Assembly: GCA_944319875.1 (NCBI GenBank)
Contig: CALUFR010000018.1
Span: forward strand, 1-42,607
Reading direction: 5' to 3'
Source of the DNA: an uncultured Bacteroides sp.
GTDB taxonomy: Bacteria; Bacteroidota; Bacteroidia; Bacteroidales; Bacteroidaceae
Length of the DNA stretch: 42,607 bases
The position numbers and the translations under genes are program-made. The notes beneath the pieces are model-generated. The model searched no databases and was not told the origin of the DNA. It saw only the letters and a list, made by a program, of their open reading frames with translations. This document shows, in pieces, positions 1 through 7,941 of this stretch (position 1 is the stretch's first letter; every line of letters begins with the position of its first letter).

Positions 1-1885
1 CCCGCACCTGCTCGAAGTCCATTTCCTTCTCCAGACGCGAGCCGTCGGCCCCAAAGCCGGTCATGGAAGCCAAGGAAAACTCCTTTTTGGCATCTTCATA
101 GACCATGCGGTCAAGGCCGATGACTGCTTCTTTCCATTTCTCCACGATGCGGATGATGTCGGCAGCGGTCATCTCTCCGGGCTTCACGCCGTAGAATTCC
201 TCAAGCTTCCCGTAAGCCCACGTCCATTCGTAGGTGTAGTAATTGCGATGCATCCGTTCGAACTCCGCATTGATTTCCTTCAGTTTGTTCACCGCTCCGC
301 TTTCAATATTGTCTATCAGCGCGTCCACCTCACTCTTCGGCGCAATCAGGCCCGAGATGTCCACCCACTCGCCACTGCCGATTGCCGTATCGGGACGAAG
401 CCTGGCACGGATTTCCTCGTCACTGCGGAAGTCGATTCCTTCAAGCCGCTTGATGACAGAATTGCCCAGGAATTTATGGATGGCTATCTCATAAAACTGA
501 ATGCCTTTCACCAAGGCCGAATTGCGTATCTTGGCGCTATGAAACGAGTAGATATCAGACAGCTCGCCACTGGCGTGACGCAGGTTGAGCAGCGTCTCGC
601 GTCCCTTGAACATTTTCTGGACGGTATAAGGACTCAGCAGATTATAGTTAATGAAATCCAGTTTGTTAGGATCCTTGCGGCCGTCTCGCTTGGGCCATTT
701 TTGAGCATCACGGATGGTTCCCACACTGCGCAGATTGACGCCCGGCACCAGATAAGTCGTGTTGTTCTGCTCTATCAAGTAAGAGAAAGGCAGGTTCGTC
801 GTGTCGGAGTGATTGACGTGTCGGCCCATGACGAGCGAGAAGGCGCCCACGCGAGCCGGCCACAGAACGTAGGAATCAGATGTAGTCTTGGCGCCCCGCT
901 CCAATGTCCCCTGATGGATAGGCCCCAGTTTGTACATATGATTACTCTGGTTAGAGCCCGAACCGGCATTCATAAACGAGAACATACCCGCGATGAGCAA
1001 CGTCGACTTGTGATGCGTCACGGTGAAAGGACCGGCAAAGATAGCACAAGCCTCGCCGTTCTCCCCTTGGCAGTTGCTGAAGAACAGGGAATCAGAAGCC
1101 GAATAGTTATGCCCCAGTTTGCAGGCCTGCCCCACGAAACAACGTGTCAGCATAGCCCCGTCGTCCACGTGCGATCCGCTGGACAGGATGAAGTCGTCAC
1201 AGATAACCCCGTCACCCACCTGCACCGGCGCAGCCTCGTTGCTGTTGATGCTTCCGTTGGACAACCGGCAGGCACCCGAGATGCGGGCATAGTCACCGAT
1301 TCGCACATTCTTCACCGACCCCGTATTCATCAGGGTCACATGACAGCCGATGCTCCCCACCGCCGAAGCATGTTTGTTGGAATAATAGTCCGCAATCTCC
1401 CTCAGACGTTCCGTCAGCTCGGGACGATGCCGATAGAGGGCCATGATGTAGGCCAGATGGGCGGACAGCTTGTCGTTAATCACCACCTCGCGTCCCCCCG
1501 TCTCATTCAGCACAGACACCTCCACTCCATTGCCGAATTTCGACACGCCGTCTACCAGCAGCACATCCACATTCTCGATGAACGTATCATGCCCTATCTC
1601 GTAATTGGCAATATAATTCTGGATATTCTCGATACAGCAGTTGTCACCCACCGTCACGTTGTGCAGTGTCACATGCCTCAGGCCGGCATGCTTGCGGATC
1701 CCTCCGGGCAAGGTAAATTCCGTCTGAAACACGCCCAGCTTTACTTCGCCCGAAAAGCGCGTATGATGTACAAACTCCGTTGAAAAGTCTTCTGATACAC
1801 TGATTTTCTCCCAATCATCCGCTATGCAGGACTGGCTTTTAAGCCGAAGAATCTCATCCTCGGTCAGTTTTCTGAATAGTTCCAT
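1..1885 (-). CDS. DUF4954 family protein, C-terminus beyond window edge
   Basis: The minus-strand frame is open from an ATG at 1885 (start MELFRKLTEDEILRL) to the left edge, giving about 628 residues with no stop. The middle part, roughly residues 60-330, is rich in short repeats of the G-D/N-x-x-hydrophobic type (for example VTVGDNCCIENIQ and VRIGDYARISGACRL). This suggests a left-handed beta-helix as in hexapeptide acyltransferases. The later part looks helical. From memory it matches the Bacteroidetes DUF4954 family, whose members are about this size or slightly longer, so probably only the last few residues are missing. No function is established and no signal peptide is visible. It begins 24 bp after the hflX stop on the same strand, so the two are probably cotranscribed. 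Family assignment is fairly firm; acyltransferase activity would be inference. Confidence 0.8.
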   Translation of the reverse strand, partial: MELFRKLTEDEILRLKSQSCIADDWEKISVSEDFSTEFVHHTRFSGEVKLGVFQTEFTLPGGIRKHAGLRHVTLHNVTVGDNCCIENIQNYIANYEIGHDTFIENVDVLLVDGVSKFGNGVEVSVLNETGGREVVINDKLSAHLAYIMALYRHRPELTERLREIADYYSNKHASAVGSIGCHVTLMNTGSVKNVRIGDYARISGACRLSNGSINSNEAAPVQVGDGVICDDFILSSGSHVDDGAMLTRCFVGQACKLGHNYSASDSLFFSNCQGENGEACAIFAGPFTVTHHKSTLLIAGMFSFMNAGSGSNQSNHMYKLGPIHQGTLERGAKTTSDSYVLWPARVGAFSLVMGRHVNHSDTTNLPFSYLIEQNNTTYLVPGVNLRSVGTIRDAQKWPKRDGRKDPNKLDFINYNLLSPYTVQKMFKGRETLLNLRHASGELSDIYSFHSAKIRNSALVKGIQFYEIAIHKFLGNSVIKRLEGIDFRSDEEIRARLRPDTAIGSGEWVDISGLIAPKSEVDALIDNIESGAVNKLKEINAEFERMHRNYYTYEWTWAYGKLEEFYGVKPGEMTAADIIRIVEKWKEAVIGLDRMVYEDAKKEFSLASMTGFGADGSRLEKEMDFEQVR

Positions 1886-1909
1886 TTTGTATTTGTTTTT
1901 ATTTTACGC

Positions 1910-3178
1910 TTAAATCTCCCCATTCTCATCGTATGTCTGGTAGAGGAAGTCATTGTAGGGGTACTTCTGCACATGCAACTCTTTCACCCGCCGGTAGACC
2001 ATAGTTTTCATTTCCTCGATATGGATTTTTTCGCGCGCCGAGATGAACATGCAGTTATCTTCCAGCTTCGCCATCCACGTTCTCATCAGTTCCTCCAGCG
2101 ACAGGTTTTCCTTGGTGCGCGGCGTCAGGTCATCCTCGTCCTTCTTCACATACGTATAGGCATCTATCTTGTTAAACACCAATATCATCGGCTTGCCTGC
2201 GGCTCCAATGTCGGCCAGTGTTTTGTTCACCACCTCAATCTGTTCCTCGAAGTCGGGATGCGAGATGTCCACGATGTGCAGCAGCAGGTCGGCTTCGCGC
2301 ACCTCGTCCAGTGTCGACTTGAAAGAGTCTACCAGGTCGGTAGGCAGCTTGCGGATGAACCCCACCGTGTCACTGAGCAGGAAGGGCAGGTTGTCGATGA
2401 TTACCTTGCGCACCGTCGTGTCGAGCGTGGCGAAGAGCTTGTTCTCGGCGAACACCTCACTCTTGGCCAGCAGGTTCATCAGGGTAGACTTGCCCACATT
2501 GGTATATCCCACCAGCGCCACGCGGATCAGCCGTCCGCGGTTCTTGCGCTGCGTCGCCTTCTGCTTGTCTATCTCGGCCAAGCGTTCCTTCAGCAGCGAC
2601 ATGCGGTTCAGGATGATACGGCGGTCCATTTCAAGCTGAGTCTCGCCCGGACCGCGAAGGCCCACGGAGCCTTTACCGCCACCGGCACCCGAGCCGCCAC
2701 CCTGACGTTCCAAGTGCGTCCAGAGCCGTTGCAGGCGGGGAAGCATGTATTTATACTGTGCCAGCTCCACCTGCGTCTTGGCATTAGCCGTCTGCGCACG
2801 CATCGCGAAGATGTCCAGGATGAGCGACGTGCGGTCCAGTATCTTCACTTTCAGCTCAGCCTCGATGTTACGGATCTGCTTGGCCGACAGTTCATCATCG
2901 AAGATGACCATACCGATTTCGCGTTCCGCCTCTTCTTCATCCTTGATATATTGCTTGATTTCGTCCAGCTTACCCTTTCCGACGTATGTCACCGAGTGAG
3001 CCTGATCCAGTTTCTGTGTAAACCGTTTCACCACTTCCGCCCCGGCTGTCTCAGCCAGGAAAGCCAGTTCGTCCAGATACTCATTCGTTTTCCGCTCGTC
3101 CTGCGTCTTCGTGATGAGTCCCACCAGCACCGCAGTTTCCACCTGCGCTTCGGAGATTACAAATTCTTTCATTGCCAT
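1910..3178 (-). CDS. hflX: GTPase HflX
   Basis: This 422-residue protein is a ribosome-associated GTPase of the HflX family, known in other bacteria to bind the large subunit and split stalled or stressed 70S ribosomes. The N-terminal HflX domain covers about residues 1-200 and includes a glycine-rich linker (GGGSGAGGGKG) followed by the family motif GLRGPGETQLE. The G domain follows: G1 GYTNVGKST at 224-232, G3 DTVG at 270-273, G4 NKID at 336-339, and a SAR motif near the end. Length is normal. A second ATG two codons in (MKEF) could be the true start. A TATATTTG -7 element lies upstream on the minus strand at 3207-3214. It is the first gene of a likely two-gene unit with the DUF4954 gene. 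Confidence 0.96.
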   Translation of the reverse strand: MAMKEFVISEAQVETAVLVGLITKTQDERKTNEYLDELAFLAETAGAEVVKRFTQKLDQAHSVTYVGKGKLDEIKQYIKDEEEAEREIGMVIFDDELSAKQIRNIEAELKVKILDRTSLILDIFAMRAQTANAKTQVELAQYKYMLPRLQRLWTHLERQGGGSGAGGGKGSVGLRGPGETQLEMDRRIILNRMSLLKERLAEIDKQKATQRKNRGRLIRVALVGYTNVGKSTLMNLLAKSEVFAENKLFATLDTTVRKVIIDNLPFLLSDTVGFIRKLPTDLVDSFKSTLDEVREADLLLHIVDISHPDFEEQIEVVNKTLADIGAAGKPMILVFNKIDAYTYVKKDEDDLTPRTKENLSLEELMRTWMAKLEDNCMFISAREKIHIEEMKTMVYRRVKELHVQKYPYNDFLYQTYDENGEI

Positions 3179-3206
3179 CTTTCTCTATCCTTTATTATAA
3201 CGGTGG

Positions 3207-3214
3207 CAAATATA
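3207..3214 (-). promoter_or_regulatory. -7 promoter element of hflX
   Basis: Read on the minus strand this is TATATTTG, a match to the Bacteroidetes TAnnTTTG -7 consensus, about 29 bp before the hflX start codon. No clear TTTG -33 element is visible at the right spacing, so the promoter call rests on one element. Confidence 0.5.
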
Positions 3215-3272
3215 AGAATTTATCGGGAGAATTCATCTGTTCGAGGTTGTTTCCCACACTTTGCATGCCTTC

Positions 3273-3303
3273 CTTGCAGTAAAACTTATAATTGCTACCT
3301 TTG
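3273..3303 (+). promoter_or_regulatory. Promoter of the choloylglycine hydrolase family gene
   Basis: A CTTG -33-like element (3273-3276) and TACCTTTG -7 element (3296-3303) are separated by 19 bp, which fits the Bacteroidetes sigma-factor consensus. Transcription would start about 75 bp before the ATG at 3384. This promoter is divergent from that of hflX. Confidence 0.6.
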
Positions 3304-3383
3304 CCGATGCCGGGAGCATAATTACCGGCAAAAGCACAAACATATCAGTCTTAAATTTGTTACTTATATAAAACCAGATTACA

Positions 3384-4466
3384 ATGAGAAAGATTTTTAT
3401 GACATGCCTGGCGATAGCCATGGTACTGCTGGCACGGCAGGAAGCCGATGCCTGCACCGGCATTACGCTGACGGCCAAGGACAGCGCACGCATCGTAGCC
3501 CGCACCATCGAATGGGGCGGCAGTGAACTGAACAGCCATTACGTAGTGGTTCCCCGCGGCTATATACAGCATTCCTACGTGCCCGGATATACACCGGACG
3601 GGATGAAAATGATAGCCCGATACGGCTACGTGGGCCTATCCGTAGAGCAAAAAGAATTTGTAGTCGAAGGACTGAACGAGGCGGGATTGTCCGCCGGACT
3701 CTTCTATTTTCCCGGCTACGGGCAATACGAAGCCTACGATGAGCGCCTGAAGACACAGAGCGTCACCGACCTGCAACTCGTTTCATACCTGCTGGGCAGC
3801 TGCGCCACCGTGGAGCAGGTGAAAGAAGCAGTGACCGCGGTGCACATCATCGCGATAGACCCGCGGGCGTCTACCGTCCACTGGCGGTTTGCTGACGCAT
3901 CGGGGCGGCAAGTCGTATTGGAAATCATAGGCGGAAAGCCTTGCTTCTACGAGAACCGGCTGGGCGTACTGACCAACTCTCCCGGCTTTGAATGGCAGAT
4001 GACCAACCTGAACAACTACGTCAACCTCCATGCCGGCACGACCGAGGGCAAGAAGTTGGGCAATGTCCCGCTTGCCTCGTTCGGTGCGGGTAGCGGTCTG
4101 CTGGGCATCCCCGGCGACGTCACTCCTCCGTCCCGCTTCGTGCGTGCCGCCTTCTATCAGGCGACGGCTCCGTTGCAAGCTGTGGCCGAAGACGCCGTGC
4201 GTCAGGGCTTCCAGATACTGAACAACTTCGACATTCCCGTCGGCGTAGAGTTTGCCGACGGAAAGATTCCGGCCGACATCCCCAGCGCCACGCAATGGAC
4301 AACAGTGACCGACATCACAAACCGAGTCATCTACTATCGCACGATGTACAACAGCGCCATCCGTCGCATCGACCTGTCGGCTATTGATTTCACGCGCGTG
4401 AACTATCAGGCCGTCCCGCTAGACAGTGTGAAACATCAGCCTTTCGTGCCAGTCCTCATCCGATAA
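3384..4466 (+). CDS. Exported choloylglycine hydrolase / linear amide C-N hydrolase family protein
   Basis: A 360-residue Ntn-hydrolase of the family containing bile salt hydrolases and penicillin V acylases (PF02275-like), which cleave amide bonds. Residues 1-23 form a signal peptide ending ADA. Cleavage there exposes Cys24 as the N-terminal nucleophile of CTGITL. Using the Clostridium enzyme numbering (nucleophile = 2), Arg18 is kept in VARTIEW. The usual Asp21 is replaced by Glu. The LTNSPGFEW segment fits the conserved active-site Asn region near 175. The protein should act in the periplasm. Substrate cannot be decided from sequence: conjugated bile salts are plausible in a gut organism, but penicillin V or N-acyl homoserine lactone-like amides are also hydrolysed by relatives. 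It stands alone, with its own promoter upstream. Confidence 0.85.
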   Translation: MRKIFMTCLAIAMVLLARQEADACTGITLTAKDSARIVARTIEWGGSELNSHYVVVPRGYIQHSYVPGYTPDGMKMIARYGYVGLSVEQKEFVVEGLNEAGLSAGLFYFPGYGQYEAYDERLKTQSVTDLQLVSYLLGSCATVEQVKEAVTAVHIIAIDPRASTVHWRFADASGRQVVLEIIGGKPCFYENRLGVLTNSPGFEWQMTNLNNYVNLHAGTTEGKKLGNVPLASFGAGSGLLGIPGDVTPPSRFVRAAFYQATAPLQAVAEDAVRQGFQILNNFDIPVGVEFADGKIPADIPSATQWTTVTDITNRVIYYRTMYNSAIRRIDLSAIDFTRVNYQAVPLDSVKHQPFVPVLIR

Positions 4467-4603
4467 AACCGCCTGTTTAGTATCTCATAGCGTTCTATCA
4501 AATCCTTATAAAGCATGACAAAGAAATATTCTTGCAGGATACGCTCCTTACTATAATGTTGGAAGTCTACAATAAGTTGCTTTATCAATTCTTTCTTTAC
4601 CAT
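4436..4603 (-). pseudogene. Short ORF resembling the start of an AAA ATPase, possible remnant
   Basis: A 55-codon minus-strand frame begins MVKKELIKQLIVDFQHYSK and ends inside the 3' end of the convergent hydrolase gene, overlapping it by 31 bp. The opening resembles the N-termini of stand-alone Bacteroidetes/archaeal-type AAA ATPases, but no Walker motif follows and the frame stops early. It may be a degraded piece of an ATPase gene related to those just downstream, or a chance frame. Low confidence. Confidence 0.25.
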
Positions 4604-4747
4604 AGAAGCGAGCGTTGAATTAGAGCTTCTTTCTTAGAAAGACAAAATAGTGTTTTTTTTCTTTGCAAGAAAGAAAGATGGGATATTTATATCTGAACAG
4701 ATATAAGATTTTATACCTCAATTTAGGTGGAAAGTCAGTAAGAATAC

Positions 4748-4782
4748 ACAGGTTGGCAAGGCAACATAAACGCTTATATATA
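4748..4782 (+). repeat. 35-bp direct repeat, left copy (pairs with 6185-6219)
   Basis: The left copy matches 6185-6219 at 33 of 35 positions. In the right copy the repeat encodes the last residues QVGKAT and the stop of a truncated ATPase. In this left copy the same frame also reads QVGKAT-stop, and both mismatches are at third codon positions and silent (gtt/gtc, aca/acg). The left copy has a stop shortly upstream, so it is not part of a gene now. Confidence 0.8.
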
Positions 4783-4813
4783 ATCATAGTGTATTTAAAA
4801 AAGATGGAGAACC

Positions 4814-4845
4814 CTTGTTTTATAATAAGATTATAATTATCTTTG
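4814..4845 (+). promoter_or_regulatory. Promoter of the AAA ATPase gene
   Basis: A CTTG -33-like element (4814-4817) and a TATCTTTG -7 element (4838-4845) with a 20-bp spacer precede the ATG at 4861 by only 15 bp, so the leader would be very short. Confidence 0.6.
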
Positions 4846-4860
4846 TATAAAACTTGAGCC

Positions 4861-5988
4861 ATGACAAAAATAAATCCATTCATTACGAGCGGCTATCTTT
4901 CTCCGACTTATTTCTGTGACAGGGTTACGGAAACCAATGCCGTGTTGCGTTATCTCACCAACGGCAACCATGTGGCCTTAATCTCTCCGCGTCGTTTAGG
5001 TAAGACAGGATTGATTGCGCATTGTTTTTATCAAAACAGCGTGCAACAAGAATACTATACCTTTTTGATAGACATTTATGCTACCAAAAATTTGCAGGAG
5101 TTTGTGTTCGAACTGGGGAAAAATATCTTGAACGGCCTGCGCCCTTTTGGCAGAAAGGCGTGGGACATCTTTTTAGGCAGTTTAACTTCTCTCCGCTCCA
5201 GCATATCTTTTGACTATACAGGCAGCCCCAGCTGGAATCTTGAGATGGGCGACATCAAAACACCCGCCATTACCCTGGATGAAGTGTTCCGATATTTGGA
5301 GCGTGCCGACAAACCTTGTCTGGTAGCCATTGACGAGTTTCAGGCAATAGCGAAATATCCGGAAAAGAATGTCGAAGCTCTATTGCGTACCCGGATACAA
5401 CATTGCAGCAATGCGACATTCATTTTTTCAGGCTCGCAACGACACATGATGGGAGAAATATTCACCAGTCCTTCGCGTCCGTTCTATCAGAGTACAGCCA
5501 TTATGGATTTGAAACCTATTCAGGAGGAAGTCTATTGTGAATTTGCGCAGCAACATTTCAGTCGTAATGGCAAGCACATAGAAACTGATGCATTCCACAA
5601 AGTCTATCAGCATTTTGAAGGAGTGACCTGGTATATTCAATTTGTTTTGAACTCCCTTTATAGTTTAACGCAGGAAGGGGAAACCTGTACGGCAGACAAG
5701 GTTGAAACTGCCATTGACAATATATTGTCCCAGTTGAACTTTACCTATTCCTCTTTGTTGTTCCAGCTACCGGCCAAGCAGAAAGAAGTGCTTATGGCCA
5801 TTTGCAAAGAAGGAAAGATTAAGGAAATCACCTCATCCAAGTTCTTGAGCACCTACAAACTGACGGCCAGTTCGGTTCAAGGTGCTGTCAAAGGACTGCT
5901 TGACAAGGATTTCATCACTTATGAATTGGGGATATACAGTGTATATGACAAGTTCTTTGAGGAGTGGCTGAGGAGACAGATGCGATAA
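4861..5988 (+). CDS. AAA ATPase (archaeal-type ATPase family) with C-terminal winged helix
   Basis: A complete 375-residue P-loop ATPase. Walker A is SPRRLGKTG near residues 42-50 and Walker B is LVAIDEFQ near 154-161. A sensor-like FIFSGSQRHMM segment follows. The C-terminal part (about 285-375) fits a winged-helix domain: KQKEVLMAICKEGKIKEI, then TASSVQGAVKGLLDKDFI, ending in an FEEWLRRQ tail. This layout is common in stand-alone ATPases that are numerous and variable in Bacteroidetes genomes. Their role is not established; links to defence or mobile DNA are guesses. The gene lies between two copies of a 35-bp repeat and is followed 14 bp later by a truncated relative, so the region appears to be a site of gene turnover. 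Confidence 0.8.
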   Translation: MTKINPFITSGYLSPTYFCDRVTETNAVLRYLTNGNHVALISPRRLGKTGLIAHCFYQNSVQQEYYTFLIDIYATKNLQEFVFELGKNILNGLRPFGRKAWDIFLGSLTSLRSSISFDYTGSPSWNLEMGDIKTPAITLDEVFRYLERADKPCLVAIDEFQAIAKYPEKNVEALLRTRIQHCSNATFIFSGSQRHMMGEIFTSPSRPFYQSTAIMDLKPIQEEVYCEFAQQHFSRNGKHIETDAFHKVYQHFEGVTWYIQFVLNSLYSLTQEGETCTADKVETAIDNILSQLNFTYSSLLFQLPAKQKEVLMAICKEGKIKEITSSKFLSTYKLTASSVQGAVKGLLDKDFITYELGIYSVYDKFFEEWLRRQMR

Positions 5989-6002
5989 AAGATTGAAGGA
6001 TT

Positions 6003-6206
6003 ATGAAGAACTACATTCCACGCCCTTTATATTTGAAGCGCATAGAGCCTTTCATAGACAAAGCGCTGATAAAAGTCATCACCGGACAAAGACGGATTGG
6101 GAAAAGTTATATGCTGTTACAACTGGCGGACGTCATACGGCAGAAAAAACCGAATGCGAACTTGATTTATATTGATAAGGAACAACAGGTCGGCAAGGCA
6201 ACGTAA
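6003..6206 (+). pseudogene. Truncated AAA ATPase, 5' fragment
   Basis: The 67-residue frame begins MKNYIPRPLYLKRIEPFID and has a clear Walker A, GQRRIGKSYML. It resembles the N-terminus of full-length ATPases of about 350-450 residues that carry a DUF4143-like C-terminal domain. It continues to LIYIDKEQ and then runs into the 35-bp repeat, which supplies QVGKAT and a stop. Everything after the first strand beyond Walker A is absent, including Walker B. It cannot be a working ATPase. It lies 14 bp after the intact ATPase gene. The break coincides with the repeat, which points to recombination there. Confidence 0.75.
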
Positions 6207-6219
6207 ACGCTTATATATA
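6185..6219 (+). repeat. 35-bp direct repeat, right copy (pairs with 4748-4782)
   Basis: See the left copy for the comparison. This copy ends the truncated ATPase, with the stop at 6204-6206, and abuts the terminator hairpin that begins at 6223. The distance between copy starts is 1437 bp, and the two copies enclose the intact ATPase and the ATPase fragment. Confidence 0.8.
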
Positions 6220-6222
6220 TAA

Positions 6223-6256
6223 AAGAGGATGTATCAGCATTCTGATACATCCTCTT
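6223..6256 (-). terminator. Rho-independent terminator of the minus-strand susD
   Basis: A 15-bp perfect stem (AAGAGGATGTATCAG with its complement) and a 4-nt loop, followed on the minus strand by a T-rich tail. It lies about 22 bp past the susD stop. It could also act on the plus strand, where CTTCTTATG follows, but the tail is weaker. Confidence 0.85.
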
Positions 6257-6278
6257 CTTATGTAATCAAATTGTCACG

Positions 6279-7910
6279 TTATTCCGGCATGCCAAGAGCA
6301 GTGTTATAGTCAGTTTCTCTGGCCGGCAACACCCATTTCCAGAATGAAGAACTGGAATCGGCTCCATACGTACCAGCAATAGCCGCGTGGAAGTTTCCAC
6401 CTTCCGTAATGCCTTTACGCACTACCGGGCGTCCCCAACGCTTACAATCAAACCAGCTGTGGCCTTCGCCCCAAAGCTCAAGACGGCGATAGAGGATGAT
6501 TTCATTCCACAAGTCTTCGCCACTCTTCGTGCAGGTATAAGCTGCGTCACGTCCACTGGTTGCATTCAATTCTATCAGCGCATTGCGTGCACCGGCTTCA
6601 TCTCCGGTCTGATAAGCCGCTTCCGCTTCTATCAGGAGCATTTCCGAAGAACGGATAAACGGAACATCACCGACACCCGGCATACCTGTAGCGGCAAATT
6701 TCAGTGCTCCATAAGGCTCAATGGTCTGTGAAGGTGTATAGGCACAAACCGATGCGGCGTATTCATTGGCTTTCATTGCAGCGGTTTGTCCGGCCTTTGT
6801 TTCAACATTAAAACTTCCATAGATTGTTTCAACCACATCTTCTACTTTTTGTCCCTCTTCCAAGAAAGTGCCCGAATGCAGGAACAGACCCTTGCGGATG
6901 TCTGTGTCAGGGATGGCATCAATCAGTTCTCGGCTGGCGGCAATGTTATAGCCCATGGACGAATAGTAACCATTGTAAGCCATGATTACTTGGAAACTCC
7001 AGTAATACATGGTTTCGGCCGCATCGTTGTACGAACCAAATATCCATTCGGAAGTCGGATTGCAGAAACCGGCCCGATAATCCGCATTGGACATCAACGG
7101 ATAACCAGCGCGTGCCAACGCCGCCATCTCACCGGCTTTTGCATAGTCTTGACGGTTCAACGCAGCACGTGCGTAAACGGCATAAGCCACGTTAAGATCG
7201 GGGAAACACTGTACCTCGTTGGATGAAGTAACAAACATTTGGCTACGATTCAATCCAGATGCCTGGAACAAAGAAATGGCTTCATCTAAATCAGCGTAGA
7301 TTTGTGCGTAGCTTTCGGCCAGTGTAGAAAGCGGCATATCGCCGGTTGATTCATCCAGACGAAGCACGATACCATCATTAGCTCCATTATTGCTATTTGC
7401 CCAGCTATCGCAATAGAATTGCACAAGCTGCGTGAAAGCAAAAGCACGGAATGTCAAGGCGGAAGCTTTCAGAAAATCGAGCTCGGCTTCAGTGCCTTCG
7501 GCGGCATCGATGTTGGCAAGAATAGTATTTGCGTTTCCTACCATAGTGTAGTAATAATACCAAGGATAGGAGTCATAGATGGACGTATTCCTGTCGTTCA
7601 TGTTTCCGTTCATCATCAGCGCCCATCCCGGAGCAAAAACAGGGAAGTAAAAATCCTCACCCATATACTCGGCATACATCATCATGATGGTACCTTCACC
7701 ATTGAAACCCTGTCCATAGTAAGCATGCTGCATGGTCATCAGCTTGCAAATACCGTTGATGGCCTGTTTCAGGTTGTCTACATTGCCGTTCACCTCACCG
7801 GCGGAAGCAGAGCCCGTAGGCGTCTTGTCCAGCCAGCTGTCACTACAGGAGCTGAACATCAACGATGCTCCCAACACTCCCATTGCCATATATTTTGCGA
7901 TATGTTTCAT
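6279..7910 (-). CDS. SusD/RagB family nutrient-binding lipoprotein (pair 1, probably silent)
   Basis: A 543-residue outer-membrane lipoprotein of the SusD family, which forms the lid over a SusC channel and binds glycans or peptides. The signal peptide ends LMFSSC with the lipidated Cys22. CSDSWLD after it is the acidic pattern typical of surface-exported Bacteroidetes lipoproteins. SusD landmarks include SALTFRAFAFTQLVQFYCDSW near residues 150-170 (TPR helix region) and the C-terminal IILYRRLELWGEGHSWFDCKRWGRP, a hallmark of the family. It begins 31 bp after the stop of the upstream susC and should be cotranscribed with it. That susC has no start region or promoter in this orientation, so the gene is predicted to be unexpressed or poorly expressed here. 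Confidence 0.93.
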   Translation of the reverse strand: MKHIAKYMAMGVLGASLMFSSCSDSWLDKTPTGSASAGEVNGNVDNLKQAINGICKLMTMQHAYYGQGFNGEGTIMMMYAEYMGEDFYFPVFAPGWALMMNGNMNDRNTSIYDSYPWYYYYTMVGNANTILANIDAAEGTEAELDFLKASALTFRAFAFTQLVQFYCDSWANSNNGANDGIVLRLDESTGDMPLSTLAESYAQIYADLDEAISLFQASGLNRSQMFVTSSNEVQCFPDLNVAYAVYARAALNRQDYAKAGEMAALARAGYPLMSNADYRAGFCNPTSEWIFGSYNDAAETMYYWSFQVIMAYNGYYSSMGYNIAASRELIDAIPDTDIRKGLFLHSGTFLEEGQKVEDVVETIYGSFNVETKAGQTAAMKANEYAASVCAYTPSQTIEPYGALKFAATGMPGVGDVPFIRSSEMLLIEAEAAYQTGDEAGARNALIELNATSGRDAAYTCTKSGEDLWNEIILYRRLELWGEGHSWFDCKRWGRPVVRKGITEGGNFHAAIAGTYGADSSSSFWKWVLPARETDYNTALGMPE

Positions 7911-7941
7911 AAAATCTTTCTTTATTGATGTACTGTTTGAT

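Larger units (their letters stand above)
4467..4860. other. AT-rich intergenic region with repeat and promoter
   Basis: This stretch holds no convincing complete gene. It contains the short minus-strand remnant at its left, a T-rich run near 4651-4660, a near-perfect inverted repeat TATATCTG-AA-CAGATATA (4688-4705), the left copy of a 35-bp direct repeat (4748-4782), and the promoter of the ATPase gene at its right end. It is clearly more AT-rich than the flanking hydrolase gene, which is consistent with acquired or decaying DNA. Confidence 0.6.

Noticed and set aside
248-1783. Long plus-strand open frame (511 codons)
   Set aside because: It lies opposite the DUF4954 gene and its product has low-complexity, His/Arg/Val-rich composition with no family resemblance. 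It is an antisense shadow.
1973-3526. Long plus-strand open frame opposite hflX (517 codons)
   Set aside because: Antisense to an unmistakable GTPase with intact motifs, and it runs into the start of the next gene in another frame.
4620-4883. 87-codon minus-strand frame in the ATPase upstream region
   Set aside because: It covers the ATPase promoter and start codon, has AT-driven composition (Phe/Tyr/Lys/Ile) and matches nothing recognisable.
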